This document shows, one piece after another, positions 27,199 to 35,032 of a stretch of 54,599 nt of DNA. Under the pieces are notes generated by a model. It saw only the letters and a program-made list of their open reading frames with translations, searched no databases and was not told where the DNA came from. This stretch comes from Nocardia pseudovaccinii NBRC 100343. GTDB lineage: Bacteria; Actinomycetota; Actinomycetes; Mycobacteriales; Mycobacteriaceae. The DNA lies in contig NZ_BDBY01000178.1 of assembly GCF_001613225.1 (NCBI RefSeq), positions 1 to 54,599 on the forward strand. Reading direction: 5' to 3'. A program made the translations under genes and the position numbers. Numbering within the stretch: the first letter of the stretch is position 1; each line of letters opens with the position of its first letter.

Positions 27199-28068
27199 TT
27201 AGCGGGAGGGCTCGGCGCGCCACCGGGACAGGCGGCGTTCGAGAGCGACGAGTAGGCCGTTGAAACTCAGCCCGAGCAGCGAGATGGCGATGATGCCCGC
27301 ATACATGTTCGGGATCTGGAAGTTCTGCTGGGCCGCGGTGATCAGATAGCCGAGTCCGGCACGGGCGCCGACCATTTCGGCGGCGATGAGCACCAGGATC
27401 GAGGACGCCGCCGCCATGCGCACGCCGGTGAAGATCGATGGCACCGCAGCGGGCAGGATCACCTTCTGGAACAGCCGAATCGGCGAGAAGCCGAGCGAAA
27501 CGGCGGATTTGATCAGCAGCGGGTCCACGGTGCGCACACCGGTGATGGTGTTCAACAGGATCGGGAAGAAGCTCGCGTACACCACGAGTGCGATCTTGGA
27601 GGTCTCCCCGATGCCCAGGATCAGGATGAACACGGGCAACAGCGCCAGTGCCGCGGTGTTGCGGAACAATTCGAGGATCGGGTTCAAAAAGTCGGCCACC
27701 GGTCGATACCAGGCGATGGCGACACCGACCGGAATAGCCACCGCGAGCGCGAGCGAGAACCCGGTCGCCGACCGGGTCAGGCTGGTCGAGACGTGCTCCC
27801 ACATCTCACCGCTGCGCACCAGATCGATGAAGGCCTGCGCGACGGTGGAAAACGGCGGCAGGAAGACCTCGTCCACCAAACCGAGCCGCGGCGCCGCCTC
27901 CCACACCGCGACCAGCAGACCGATGGCGAAGGTGGGCTTGAAGATGCGCCACGCCAGCAGCGCGACCGCCCGCAATATCCGCGACAGGTCGACTGTCGGC
28001 GCGGACTCCGCCCGACTGCGGACGACGACCGGCCGTGACTTCTCGACGACTTGTACTGCGCTAGACAT
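27199..28068 (-). CDS. ABC transporter permease, SsuC/TauC type
   Basis: A 289-aa membrane protein of the BPD_transp_1 family with about six TM helices after a cytoplasmic N-terminus. The EAA loop that contacts the ATPase reads SAVSLGFSPIRLFQKVILPAA less flanking residues and is typical of nitrate/sulfonate/taurine permeases. ATG 28068 overlaps the ATPase gene by eight bases; an open frame further upstream is ATPase antiphase. It would form the channel for organosulfonate uptake with the neighbouring ATPase and binding lipoprotein. Confidence 0.87.
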   Translation of the reverse strand: MSSAVQVVEKSRPVVVRSRAESAPTVDLSRILRAVALLAWRIFKPTFAIGLLVAVWEAAPRLGLVDEVFLPPFSTVAQAFIDLVRSGEMWEHVSTSLTRSATGFSLALAVAIPVGVAIAWYRPVADFLNPILELFRNTAALALLPVFILILGIGETSKIALVVYASFFPILLNTITGVRTVDPLLIKSAVSLGFSPIRLFQKVILPAAVPSIFTGVRMAAASSILVLIAAEMVGARAGLGYLITAAQQNFQIPNMYAGIIAISLLGLSFNGLLVALERRLSRWRAEPSR

Positions 28069-28900
28069 GAACCGGCTTCCTCTCGGTGCTCGTGGTCGAC
28101 AACGACTCGCGTTCGAGTCCCTGCGCCCGGGTGACTTCGCTCTGCAACTGCGACCAGATCTGGTGCCGCGCCTCCCGGAAGGGTTCGCTGGAACGCACAT
28201 CCGCACCGGAGTTCCGATCGATATCGATATCGATCACCGCCTTGACCCGCCCAGGGCGTGAGGTCAGCACGGCGACTCGCTGACCGAGGTAGACGGCCTC
28301 ATCGATGCCGTGGGTGATGAACAGAATCGTTTTACCGGTGGCCCGCCAGATCCGTAACAGCTCGTCCTGCAACGACTCCCGGGTCTGGGCGTCGAGTGCG
28401 GCGAACGGCTCGTCCATCAGCAGCACCCCGGGATCGAAGGCGAGGCTGCGGGCGATGGCGACTCGCTGTTTCATGCCGCCGGACAGCTCATGTGGATATC
28501 GGTCGCCGAATCCGGCCAGGCCCACCAGTTCCAGGTATTCGTCGGCGATCTTCCGGCGTTCCCGACGCCGGACACCCTTCGCCTCCAAACCGAATTCGAT
28601 ATTTGCCCGGGCGGTGCGCCACGGCAGCAGCGCGTACTGCTGGAAGACGATGCCGCGGTCGAGACCAGGCCCGCTGATCGGCTTGCCGTCCAACAGGATT
28701 CGCCCGGCACTCGGCTTGCTGAGCCCGCCGAGCAGGTCGAGCAGCGTCGACTTCCCGGAACCGCTCGGCCCGACGAGTACCAGGAACTCGCCATCGTGCA
28801 GTTCCAGCGAAATGTCCTCGATCGCGGTGAACTCCTCGTTCGACCCGCGGACCGGGAACTGTTTGCGCACTCCGGTGAGTGCGAGTTTCACCTGACTCAT
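28061..28900 (-). CDS. ABC transporter ATPase, SsuB/TauB type
   Basis: A 279-aa ATPase. Walker A GPSGSGKST is near 44-52, the Q-loop is FQQYALLPW, the signature is LSGGMKQR and Walker B is VLLMDEPFAALD, with H-loop ITHGIDEA. The Q-loop and TSRPGR motif after the H-loop are typical of nitrate/sulfonate/taurine importers. The C-terminus is extended to about 280 residues with a Ser/Thr-rich end. It overlaps the binding-protein gene by ATGA and the permease gene by eight bases. Confidence 0.88.
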   Translation of the reverse strand: MSQVKLALTGVRKQFPVRGSNEEFTAIEDISLELHDGEFLVLVGPSGSGKSTLLDLLGGLSKPSAGRILLDGKPISGPGLDRGIVFQQYALLPWRTARANIEFGLEAKGVRRRERRKIADEYLELVGLAGFGDRYPHELSGGMKQRVAIARSLAFDPGVLLMDEPFAALDAQTRESLQDELLRIWRATGKTILFITHGIDEAVYLGQRVAVLTSRPGRVKAVIDIDIDRNSGADVRSSEPFREARHQIWSQLQSEVTRAQGLERESLSTTSTERKPVHV

Positions 28901-29982
28901 TTCGCCGCGACCACCTCTCCGGTCGGCCCGGTGGTCGGACCGTAGGTCCCGTTGGCGTACGGGTTGTCCTTGTTGGTGTACAGATCCTTCGCCGTCAGCT
29001 TTCCGGCGGGCACATCACCGTTGCGGACCAGCCAATCGATCCAGATCTGCAGTTCCTTCTCCGCGATCACCGCACCGGGGACCGGCAGGCCTGGGCTGCG
29101 CCAGAATTTCAGCAGATCGGTGTTCTCATTGCGTCCGCGCTTGTTGATGATCGAGGCGAAGCGCGCCACCACCTCGTCACGCGGGGTCACCTGCAGCCAG
29201 CGCGTCGCCCGCGCGGTCCCCTGGACGAAGTCCTTGACCGCCTCCGGGTTCTGAGCGATGTAGTCCTTCCGGAAAACATAAGTGCCGTAGTCGAATTGAC
29301 CGAAAAGGTCCTTATCGGTGTACAGCGCGTGGATACCGCCGCGCCCGACCGCGCTCTCCCGGAAGACTCCGCCCAGCGCGCCGACATCTATCTGGCCTTT
29401 GCGCAGGGCGTCCTCGGTATTGGCAGGCGGCACCACGATCAACTCGACCTGTTTGATCTCCTGGTCGGTCAGGCCCTGCTGGTGCAGCCATTCGCGGGTG
29501 ATGAATTCATGGTGTGCGCCAAGGGTATTGATGCCGACCTTCTTGCCGATCAGATCCCGTGGCGAGTTGATGCCCGAATCGTCACGAACGAAGTAACCGG
29601 TGAACGACTGCGCATCCGCGCCATACGAGCTGAGCACCGATGTGACGGGCGCGCCGCCCGCGGCCAACTTGACGACTGCGCCATTGAAGGCGCTGCCGAA
29701 CTCGATCTGGCGGGTCGCGGCGGCCTGGATATTCGCCGGACCGCTGGTGGTGTCACCCTCCCAGTGCAGCGCGATCTTGGTGAAGTAGCCGAGATCGTCC
29801 GCCAGTTCGTAGGCCGAGACCTGGCCGGTCGATCCCTGGTAGCGCAGTACGGCCTTGCCGTCGGCATTGGTGCCCGGCTCGGATTTGCCGCAGCCGGCGA
29901 GCACCGCGACCACGGTGGGAATGGTGAGTACGGCGGCCACCGCACGGACGAACCGTGGCCTGGTTTTCTGGGACAGCGTCAT
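28897..29982 (-). CDS. ABC solute-binding lipoprotein, sulfonate/taurine type
   Basis: A 361-aa NMT1/SsuA-like periplasmic-type binding protein. The signal is a lipobox VVAVLAGC near residue 25, so it is anchored as a lipoprotein. The fold is shown by VSAYELADDLGYF, INSPRDLIGKKVGIN and YVFRKDYIAQNPEAV. It is the first full gene of the minus-strand uptake operon. A 41-residue leader-like peptide ends 74 bp upstream, which suggests control by cysteine or sulfur supply. ATG 29982 is chosen; upstream in-frame codons lack signal character. Confidence 0.87.
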   Translation of the reverse strand: MTLSQKTRPRFVRAVAAVLTIPTVVAVLAGCGKSEPGTNADGKAVLRYQGSTGQVSAYELADDLGYFTKIALHWEGDTTSGPANIQAAATRQIEFGSAFNGAVVKLAAGGAPVTSVLSSYGADAQSFTGYFVRDDSGINSPRDLIGKKVGINTLGAHHEFITREWLHQQGLTDQEIKQVELIVVPPANTEDALRKGQIDVGALGGVFRESAVGRGGIHALYTDKDLFGQFDYGTYVFRKDYIAQNPEAVKDFVQGTARATRWLQVTPRDEVVARFASIINKRGRNENTDLLKFWRSPGLPVPGAVIAEKELQIWIDWLVRNGDVPAGKLTAKDLYTNKDNPYANGTYGPTTGPTGEVVAAK

Positions 29983-30056
29983 GGGAGTTCTTTCACGGAA
30001 TGCGCACTGCCGCAGCGCTATAGGGCACGCCACAACGGCAGGTAAAGCGCGGAGGA

Positions 30057-30182
30057 TTACCTGATTCGACCAATGCGGCGACCAATTTCGGCGACCGCGG
30101 ATTCAGGCGCGCGACAGACTCCATGGGGCAGGCGCATGAAATCCACCGTGCGACGGCGGATCAGCGCAATGGATTCGATCAT
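30057..30182 (-). CDS. Leader-like peptide, 41 aa, before sulfonate operon
   Basis: ATG 30182, with GAAGG eight bases upstream, opens a peptide with the core LIRRRTVDFMRLPHGVC and a single Cys at residue 23. It ends 74 bp before the binding-protein gene. It shares RRRxVDFMR with the peptide at 25731-25847. The motif resembles actinobacterial leader peptides before sulfur genes, so a Cys-responsive attenuation role is likely. CTGCCG/CGGCAG in the following gap could form a weak hairpin. Confidence 0.7.
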   Translation of the reverse strand: MIESIALIRRRTVDFMRLPHGVCRAPESAVAEIGRRIGRIR

Positions 30183-30214
30183 GTCAACGACCTTCGTGGG
30201 ATTCGGATAGAAGC

Positions 30215-30287
30215 GGCGACCCCGCGGCTTTGTGTCCATGGTGGGGTCGCCCGCCATGGACGACAATGCCGATTTCACATTGTGAAA
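30215..30287. promoter_or_regulatory. Control region of the sulfonate operon
   Basis: Two inverted repeats lie upstream of the leader peptide: GGCGACCCC/GGGGTCGCC (30215-30223 and 30243-30251) and TTTCACA-T-TGTGAAA (30273-30287). The second sits beside the IclR stop codon and is a good candidate for an IclR-type operator. On the minus strand TTGTCG near 30264 could be a -35 element. Confidence 0.5.
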
Positions 30288-30288
30288 A

Positions 30289-31053
30289 TCACCGTGAGTA
30301 CAACTCCACCGGCGCATCGGTGATGGCGGCGGTGGACTGGAACAGTGGGCTGATCCGGCCCGCGATCTGCCGCATAGCAGGCACGATGCCGCGCACCAGT
30401 TCCTCGTTCAGCCGCGCGGAACGGGCCTGTACGCCGAGCGCACCCCACACCTGCTTGTCGGGGCCGAGGACCGGCACCGCCACCGAGCGGACCGGATCCT
30501 CGCGCTCGATGAGCTCTACGGCGAAACCGCTGCGCCGCACGCGATCCAGATCCGTCAGCGGCGCTGGCCGTCGATCGAGTCCGTCGACAACGGGCGAGAA
30601 GGCCAGCAGTGCCTGGCCGACGGCACTGGACCGCAGCGGCTGGCGGGCCTGCGGCAACTGGTTGGGGCAGAAGTACACCGGCGGCCGCGCCTGAAAGACC
30701 GTGACCGCGTCTCGGTCGTCGGCGATGCTCAAGCTGACGGTGATCTTGATGCCCGCGGCCAGCGCATACAGGTGCGGTGCGGCCGCATCGATGCCCAGCC
30801 GCGACAGAGCGGGCCGGGCCAGCGAGGCGAGCCCGTGCCCGATGCGATAGCGATCGGTCGCCGGATCCTGTTCCAGCAACCGACCCCGCACCAATGCCTG
30901 GGCCAGCCGGTAAGTAGTGCTGACCGGAAGTCCGGCCCGATGCGCCAATTCGCTCACCGACAGTTCGGGATCACCGCCCTCGAAGCAGTTCAGTACGTGA
31001 ATTGCGCGGTCGACCGCTTGGGCACCCGAACGGGGTTGATCGGCGGCTGTCAT
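30289..31053 (-). CDS. IclR-family transcriptional regulator
   Basis: A 254-aa regulator with an N-terminal winged HTH (AVDRAIHVLNCF, then LSVSELAHRAGLPVSTTYRLAQAL) and a C-terminal IclR effector domain containing LRSSAVGQALLAF and the ending GIVPAMRQIAGRIS. AGGAGG lies five bases before ATG 31053. It is upstream of, and codirectional with, the sulfonate operon and divergent from the Apr-like unit, so it may control both. The ligand is unknown; the neighbours suggest a sulfur compound. Confidence 0.87.
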   Translation of the reverse strand: MTAADQPRSGAQAVDRAIHVLNCFEGGDPELSVSELAHRAGLPVSTTYRLAQALVRGRLLEQDPATDRYRIGHGLASLARPALSRLGIDAAAPHLYALAAGIKITVSLSIADDRDAVTVFQARPPVYFCPNQLPQARQPLRSSAVGQALLAFSPVVDGLDRRPAPLTDLDRVRRSGFAVELIEREDPVRSVAVPVLGPDKQVWGALGVQARSARLNEELVRGIVPAMRQIAGRISPLFQSTAAITDAPVELYSR

Positions 31054-31304
31054 GGTTCCTCCTGATATTTCTACCGATCGGGATGTGGCCAGAACTATCG
31101 CCGGATGATCCGGGCGCGGCAATGGTTCTGCGCCCGCTGCGCCGATTCCTCGCGCAAGAATGTCGGCAGCGTCAAAATCGCGCTGATTCGAAGGGTTTTG
31201 CGATCCCGACGACGCGCACAGAATCGAATTCCCCGCGCTGACCCCGCATTCCGCCGACGATTGCCGCTTTCTCGCCGCAATCCCGACGTATCAGGAGCAG
31301 ACGC

Positions 31305-32879
31305 ATGAGTGAACTCTGGCAGACCAGCACCGATGTACTGGTGATCGGCGGCGGTCCGGCCGCCGCATGGGCGGCCATCAACGCCCGGGAGGCCGGTGCC
31401 GAGGTGACCCTGGTCGACAAGGGCTATTGCGGAACCAGCGGCGCCACAGCACCTTCCGGCACCGGCGTCTGGTACGTCGCCCCGGAGGCGACCGCCCGTG
31501 CGAATGCCAAGGCCAGCCGGGAGGCGCTCGGCGGCCATCTCGCCGATCACTATTGGATGGATCGGGTCCTCGACCAGACCTACACCAACATGAATCGGCT
31601 TGCGGTGGAAGGCAAGTACCCGTTCCCGACCGATCCGGCGACCGGTGAGCAGCTGCGCACCGGGGTCCAAGGCCCGGAGTACATGCGCCGGATGCGCGCG
31701 TGGGTCAAGCGGATCGGCGTCCGGATCCTCGACCATTCACCAGCTCTCGAACTACTCGTCGACGATGCGGGCACGGTCCGCGGCGCGGCCGGATACCAGC
31801 GTCAACTCGACCGTGACTACCGCATATCGGCGGGTGCGGTGGTGCTGGCCAGTGGCGGGTGCGCATTCCTGTCGCGCGCGTTGGGCACCAATGTCGATAC
31901 CGGTGACGGCGCGCTGATGGCCGCCGAGGTGGGCGCGCGCTTCTCCGGGATGGAATTCTCCAATGCCTACGCGATCGTGCCGAAGGGTTCGACCATCACC
32001 AAGACCGCCTACTACGGCTACGCGACGTTCTTCCACGAGGACGGACAGGTACTCGAGGGCGCGGGCTCCACGAAAGGCCGATCGGTGATCGCCCGAACCC
32101 TGTTGTCGGAGAAGGTATTCGCCCAACTCGACCGCGCCGATCGGACGGTGCAGGCGCAGATGCGGCTCGGGCAGCCCAACTTCTTTCTGCAGTTCGATCG
32201 GCGCGGTATCAATCCGTTCACCGATCGTTTCGAGGTCGATCTGCTCGCCGAGGGCACGGTGCGCGGCACCGGCGGCATCGATGTCGTGGACAACGACTGC
32301 GCGACCACGGCGCCCGGTCTGTTCGCGGCGGGCGATGCGGCGACCAGGGAACGCATCTGCGGTGGTTTCACCGGTGGCGGCAGCCACAATTCGGCATGGG
32401 CGATGTCGTCGGGGAGTTGGGCCGGTGCGGGTGCGGCACGGTTCGCGCTCGCCTCGTCTCGGCCCGACGATGCCGCTCTGTGCGGCGCGGGACGAACCGG
32501 CTTGCGGCCCGGCGACTCCCCCACGCTCGATGCCGCCGAGGTTGTCGAGGCCGCGCAGGCCGAGCTGATTCCGTTCCAGAAGAACTACCTGCGCCACGGC
32601 GAGCGACTGCGGCCCGCACTCGACGCACTCGACACGCTCTGGGAACGCATAGGTAAGGAGCTCGGTGGCCGCACCGGTGACGATCGCATCCGGGCCAGGC
32701 AGGCCGCCGCCATCACCGCGGTCGGTCGGCTCATGTACGAATCGACTCTGGCGCGCACCGAGACTCGCGGTATGAGCAAGCGCGCAGACCACCCGGAACA
32801 GGATCCGGCGCAGCGTCATCACATTCTGTCCGGCGGCCTCGACGCTGTGTGGACCGAGACCGCCGAGGTCGCGTCATGA
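31305..32879 (+). CDS. FAD-binding oxidoreductase, AprA-like
   Basis: A 524-aa flavoprotein of the succinate dehydrogenase/fumarate reductase superfamily. GGGPAAAWAA at 16-25 binds FAD, SGATAPSGTGVWY follows, and GLFAAGDAATRERICGGFTGGG near 340 is a second cofactor contact. It is translationally coupled (ATGA) to a two-cluster ferredoxin. That pairing mirrors adenylylsulfate reductase AprA/AprB, which interconverts APS and sulfite plus AMP, but this protein is shorter than AprA (over 600 aa). Location beside organosulfur genes suggests handling of sulfite or another sulfur intermediate. AGGAG precedes the ATG. The reaction is not known. Confidence 0.8.
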   Translation: MSELWQTSTDVLVIGGGPAAAWAAINAREAGAEVTLVDKGYCGTSGATAPSGTGVWYVAPEATARANAKASREALGGHLADHYWMDRVLDQTYTNMNRLAVEGKYPFPTDPATGEQLRTGVQGPEYMRRMRAWVKRIGVRILDHSPALELLVDDAGTVRGAAGYQRQLDRDYRISAGAVVLASGGCAFLSRALGTNVDTGDGALMAAEVGARFSGMEFSNAYAIVPKGSTITKTAYYGYATFFHEDGQVLEGAGSTKGRSVIARTLLSEKVFAQLDRADRTVQAQMRLGQPNFFLQFDRRGINPFTDRFEVDLLAEGTVRGTGGIDVVDNDCATTAPGLFAAGDAATRERICGGFTGGGSHNSAWAMSSGSWAGAGAARFALASSRPDDAALCGAGRTGLRPGDSPTLDAAEVVEAAQAELIPFQKNYLRHGERLRPALDALDTLWERIGKELGGRTGDDRIRARQAAAITAVGRLMYESTLARTETRGMSKRADHPEQDPAQRHHILSGGLDAVWTETAEVAS

Positions 32880-33214
32880 TCGAAGTCGTACTCGCCGAGG
32901 CCTGCATCGGCTGCGATAAATGTGTGGACGCCTGCCCGACCAACGTATTCGACCGCACCGAATCCGGAATTCCGGTCATCGCAAGGCAATCCGACTGCCA
33001 GACCTGCTTCATGTGCGAGGCCTACTGCCCCACCGACGCCCTCTATGTCGACCCCGAATCGACCCCACTACCTCCCGGCAGCCCGATCGCACAGGACCAG
33101 ATCGGCCGCTACCGCCAGAAAATCGGCTGGGGCAAAGGCCGAACCGCGGGCAGTCTGCTCGCCATCGGCCCCCGACTCCCGCACGGCGCACCCCCGCCCC
33201 GCCTGCGGCACTAA
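32876..33214 (+). CDS. 4Fe-4S ferredoxin, AprB-like
   Basis: A 112-aa protein with two four-cysteine motifs, CIGCDKCVDACP near 11-22 and CQTCFMCEAYCP near 42-53, each completed by the Cys-Pro partner, so two 4Fe-4S clusters are expected. The C-terminal tail of about 50 residues (IGRYRQKIGWGKG) resembles the tail with which AprB wraps AprA. It overlaps the flavoprotein gene by ATGA and should carry its electrons. Its stop overlaps the stop of the convergent TetR gene. Confidence 0.85.
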   Translation: MIEVVLAEACIGCDKCVDACPTNVFDRTESGIPVIARQSDCQTCFMCEAYCPTDALYVDPESTPLPPGSPIAQDQIGRYRQKIGWGKGRTAGSLLAIGPRLPHGAPPPRLRH

Positions 33215-33921
33215 CCGCGGTAGCCGAGTTGTTCGAGGAGACCGTCGAGTTGGAGTTCGAATAGTTCGGCACGGTCTGTGAAGGTGTCGGTGCCGTACTG
33301 ATCGAAGACATCGAAGGTTACGGCACCGAAGAGGCCGACCCACATGGTGATGCCGCGGGCGACGAGCCAGTCCGGAAGGTCGTGGTCGAATGCGGCCCTG
33401 ATATTCGCGAAATTGGCTGCGAGCGCGGAGGATAACAGTCGCTTCTCGACCGGAGCGGTGAGCATGTCTTCGCGGTAGGCGCGGGCGAAGAGGGTTTGCA
33501 TGGTCGCGATGACCCGCGTACCGGGGACGGTGGTCTCCTCGGCGGGGGCGTCGTAGCCCGGCACCGGTGTGCCGAACAAGAGTCCGTAGCGGGCCGGTTC
33601 GGCCAGCGCCCAGCCGCGGACGGTACGGCCGACGATGCGCAGGCCCTCGATCGGATCGTCGGGGGCATCGGCCAGCGCCGCATCGACCGCGTCGCCGAGT
33701 GCGTGGTAGCCGTCGATCACCAGCAGCGTGAGCAGTTCATCGCGGCTGCGCACATAGCGGTATACCGCCGACGACACCACACCGAGATCGCGGGCGACCG
33801 CGCGCAGCGAGAGGGCGGCCGCGCCATCGGTGGCCAGATGTTCGCGGCCGATCCGGACGATATCGTTCATGGTCTGGGCCCTGGCACGGGCACGTGGTGT
33901 CGTCGCCATATCGATCACCAT
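33211..33921 (-). CDS. TetR-family transcriptional regulator
   Basis: A 236-aa regulator. The HTH is at about 20-65 (LRAVARDLGVVSSAVYRYVRSRDELL), followed by an effector domain of the TetR_C_33-like type (ARYGLLFGTPVPGYDAP). ATG 33921 follows AGGAGC; an internal ATG four codons on is possible. It is divergent from an epimerase-like gene across 118 bp that contains two GAGCAC(C/T)GCTC palindromes, likely its own operators. This divergent-neighbour layout usually means direct repression. Confidence 0.87.
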   Translation of the reverse strand: MVIDMATTPRARARAQTMNDIVRIGREHLATDGAAALSLRAVARDLGVVSSAVYRYVRSRDELLTLLVIDGYHALGDAVDAALADAPDDPIEGLRIVGRTVRGWALAEPARYGLLFGTPVPGYDAPAEETTVPGTRVIATMQTLFARAYREDMLTAPVEKRLLSSALAANFANIRAAFDHDLPDWLVARGITMWVGLFGAVTFDVFDQYGTDTFTDRAELFELQLDGLLEQLGYRG

Positions 33922-33924
33922 GCG

Positions 33925-34016
33925 CGCTCCTGAGAGCGATGTCAACTAATGCGAGCACTGCTCTTGACTTTGTTCGGCGCCGATTGCATGCTTGTGCACA
34001 ATAGAGAGCACCGCTC
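33925..34016. promoter_or_regulatory. TetR operators and epimerase promoter
   Basis: GAGCACTGCTC (33953-33963) and GAGCACCGCTC (34006-34016) are near-identical palindromes. They bracket a candidate promoter, TTGACT (33964) - 17 bp - CATGCT (33987). A third palindrome CGCTC-4-GAGCG (33925-33938) overlaps the TetR gene's ribosome binding site. Confidence 0.6.
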
Positions 34017-34039
34017 GCCAAAGTAGACTAGGACGCACC

Positions 34040-34969
34040 ATGCCGGAGCTGCACATCGTCACCGGAGCCGGGCCCACCGGAACCACCATCGCCGAGCAAT
34101 TGGCCGCGGCGGGCAAACAGGTCCGGGTGCTCACTCGCTCCGGGAGCGGTCCCGACCATCCTCTCGTCGAGCGACGCGAGGTCGATGTGACACTGCCCGA
34201 ACAGCTTTCGGGCGAATTCGATGGCGCGACGGCCGTTTACCACTGCCTGGGCGGCTCGGAATATACGGCGAAGGCCTGGCGCGCGGAGCTGCCACCGGCC
34301 GAGCGCACCGTTCTCGACGAGGCCGAAAAGGCTGGCGTGGTAGTGGTTTTCGCGGAAAACATCTACTCCTATGGCAAGGTGGACGGTCCGATTACCGAAG
34401 ACCTGCCTCGCAATGCCGATTTCGGTAAACCCAGCGTCCGCACCCAGTTGGTGCGCGCTCGCGAGGCGCACGCCGCCGCGACGGTGAGCGTCGCCGCCGC
34501 GGACTTCCTCGGCCCATATGTGCGGGCGTCGCTGGCCGGGGAGCAGGTCTTCGTCCCGATCCTCACCGGCAAGCGGGTGCAGGCATTCGGCAAGCTGAAC
34601 CTGCCGCACTCCTACACGTATATGCCCGACCTCGCCGCCGCCATGATCCGCGCGGCCGCCGACGAATCGGTCTGGAATTCCTTCCTGCACGCCCCGACCG
34701 CGCCGCCGATCACCCAGCAGCAACTCTTCGACGCGATCGCCTCCGCCGCGGGAGTCGCAGCTCCCAAAGTCTTCGCGGCACCGGCCGCCCTACTGCGCAT
34801 GATGGGACTCACCAATGAGACGATGCGCGAGCTCGCCGAGATGAGTTACCAGGTCACGCGGCCGTTCGTGCTCGACTCGTCCGCCAGCGAGCAGCGCCTC
34901 GGCCTGCATCCGACGCCGATCGACGAGGCCATCGCGGCCACCGTCGCCTGGTGGCAGACCCAGCTCTGA
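34040..34969 (+). CDS. NAD(P)-dependent epimerase/dehydratase-like reductase
   Basis: A 309-aa extended-SDR or NmrA-like protein with a Rossmann start (HIVTGAGPTGTTIAEQLA) and an active-site-like segment NIYSYGKVDGP where Tyr is followed by G-K rather than YxxxK. DFLGPYVRAS and YTYMPDLAAA are typical of the atypical SDR group. It may act on sugar nucleotides or small carbonyl compounds; no specific substrate can be named. The adjacent divergent TetR protein likely represses it. Confidence 0.8.
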   Translation: MPELHIVTGAGPTGTTIAEQLAAAGKQVRVLTRSGSGPDHPLVERREVDVTLPEQLSGEFDGATAVYHCLGGSEYTAKAWRAELPPAERTVLDEAEKAGVVVVFAENIYSYGKVDGPITEDLPRNADFGKPSVRTQLVRAREAHAAATVSVAAADFLGPYVRASLAGEQVFVPILTGKRVQAFGKLNLPHSYTYMPDLAAAMIRAAADESVWNSFLHAPTAPPITQQQLFDAIASAAGVAAPKVFAAPAALLRMMGLTNETMRELAEMSYQVTRPFVLDSSASEQRLGLHPTPIDEAIAATVAWWQTQL

Positions 34970-34975
34970 GTCTTT

Positions 34976-34991
34976 ACTACTCGGTAGTAGT
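34976..34991. promoter_or_regulatory. Inverted repeat upstream of choD
   Basis: ACTACT-CGGT-AGTAGT lies just after the epimerase stop and 41 bp before choD. This form is common for TetR-family operators in actinobacteria. The regulator is not identified. Confidence 0.5.
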
Positions 34992-35032
34992 GTTACCGGT
35001 GTCACTGGCGACACGGATCGAGGAGCACCACA

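Noticed and set aside
31105..31308. A third leader-like peptide before the Apr-like unit (contains IALIRR)
   Set aside because: It lacks the RRRxVDFMR core, runs without a clear ribosome binding site and overlaps the real start of the flavoprotein gene.
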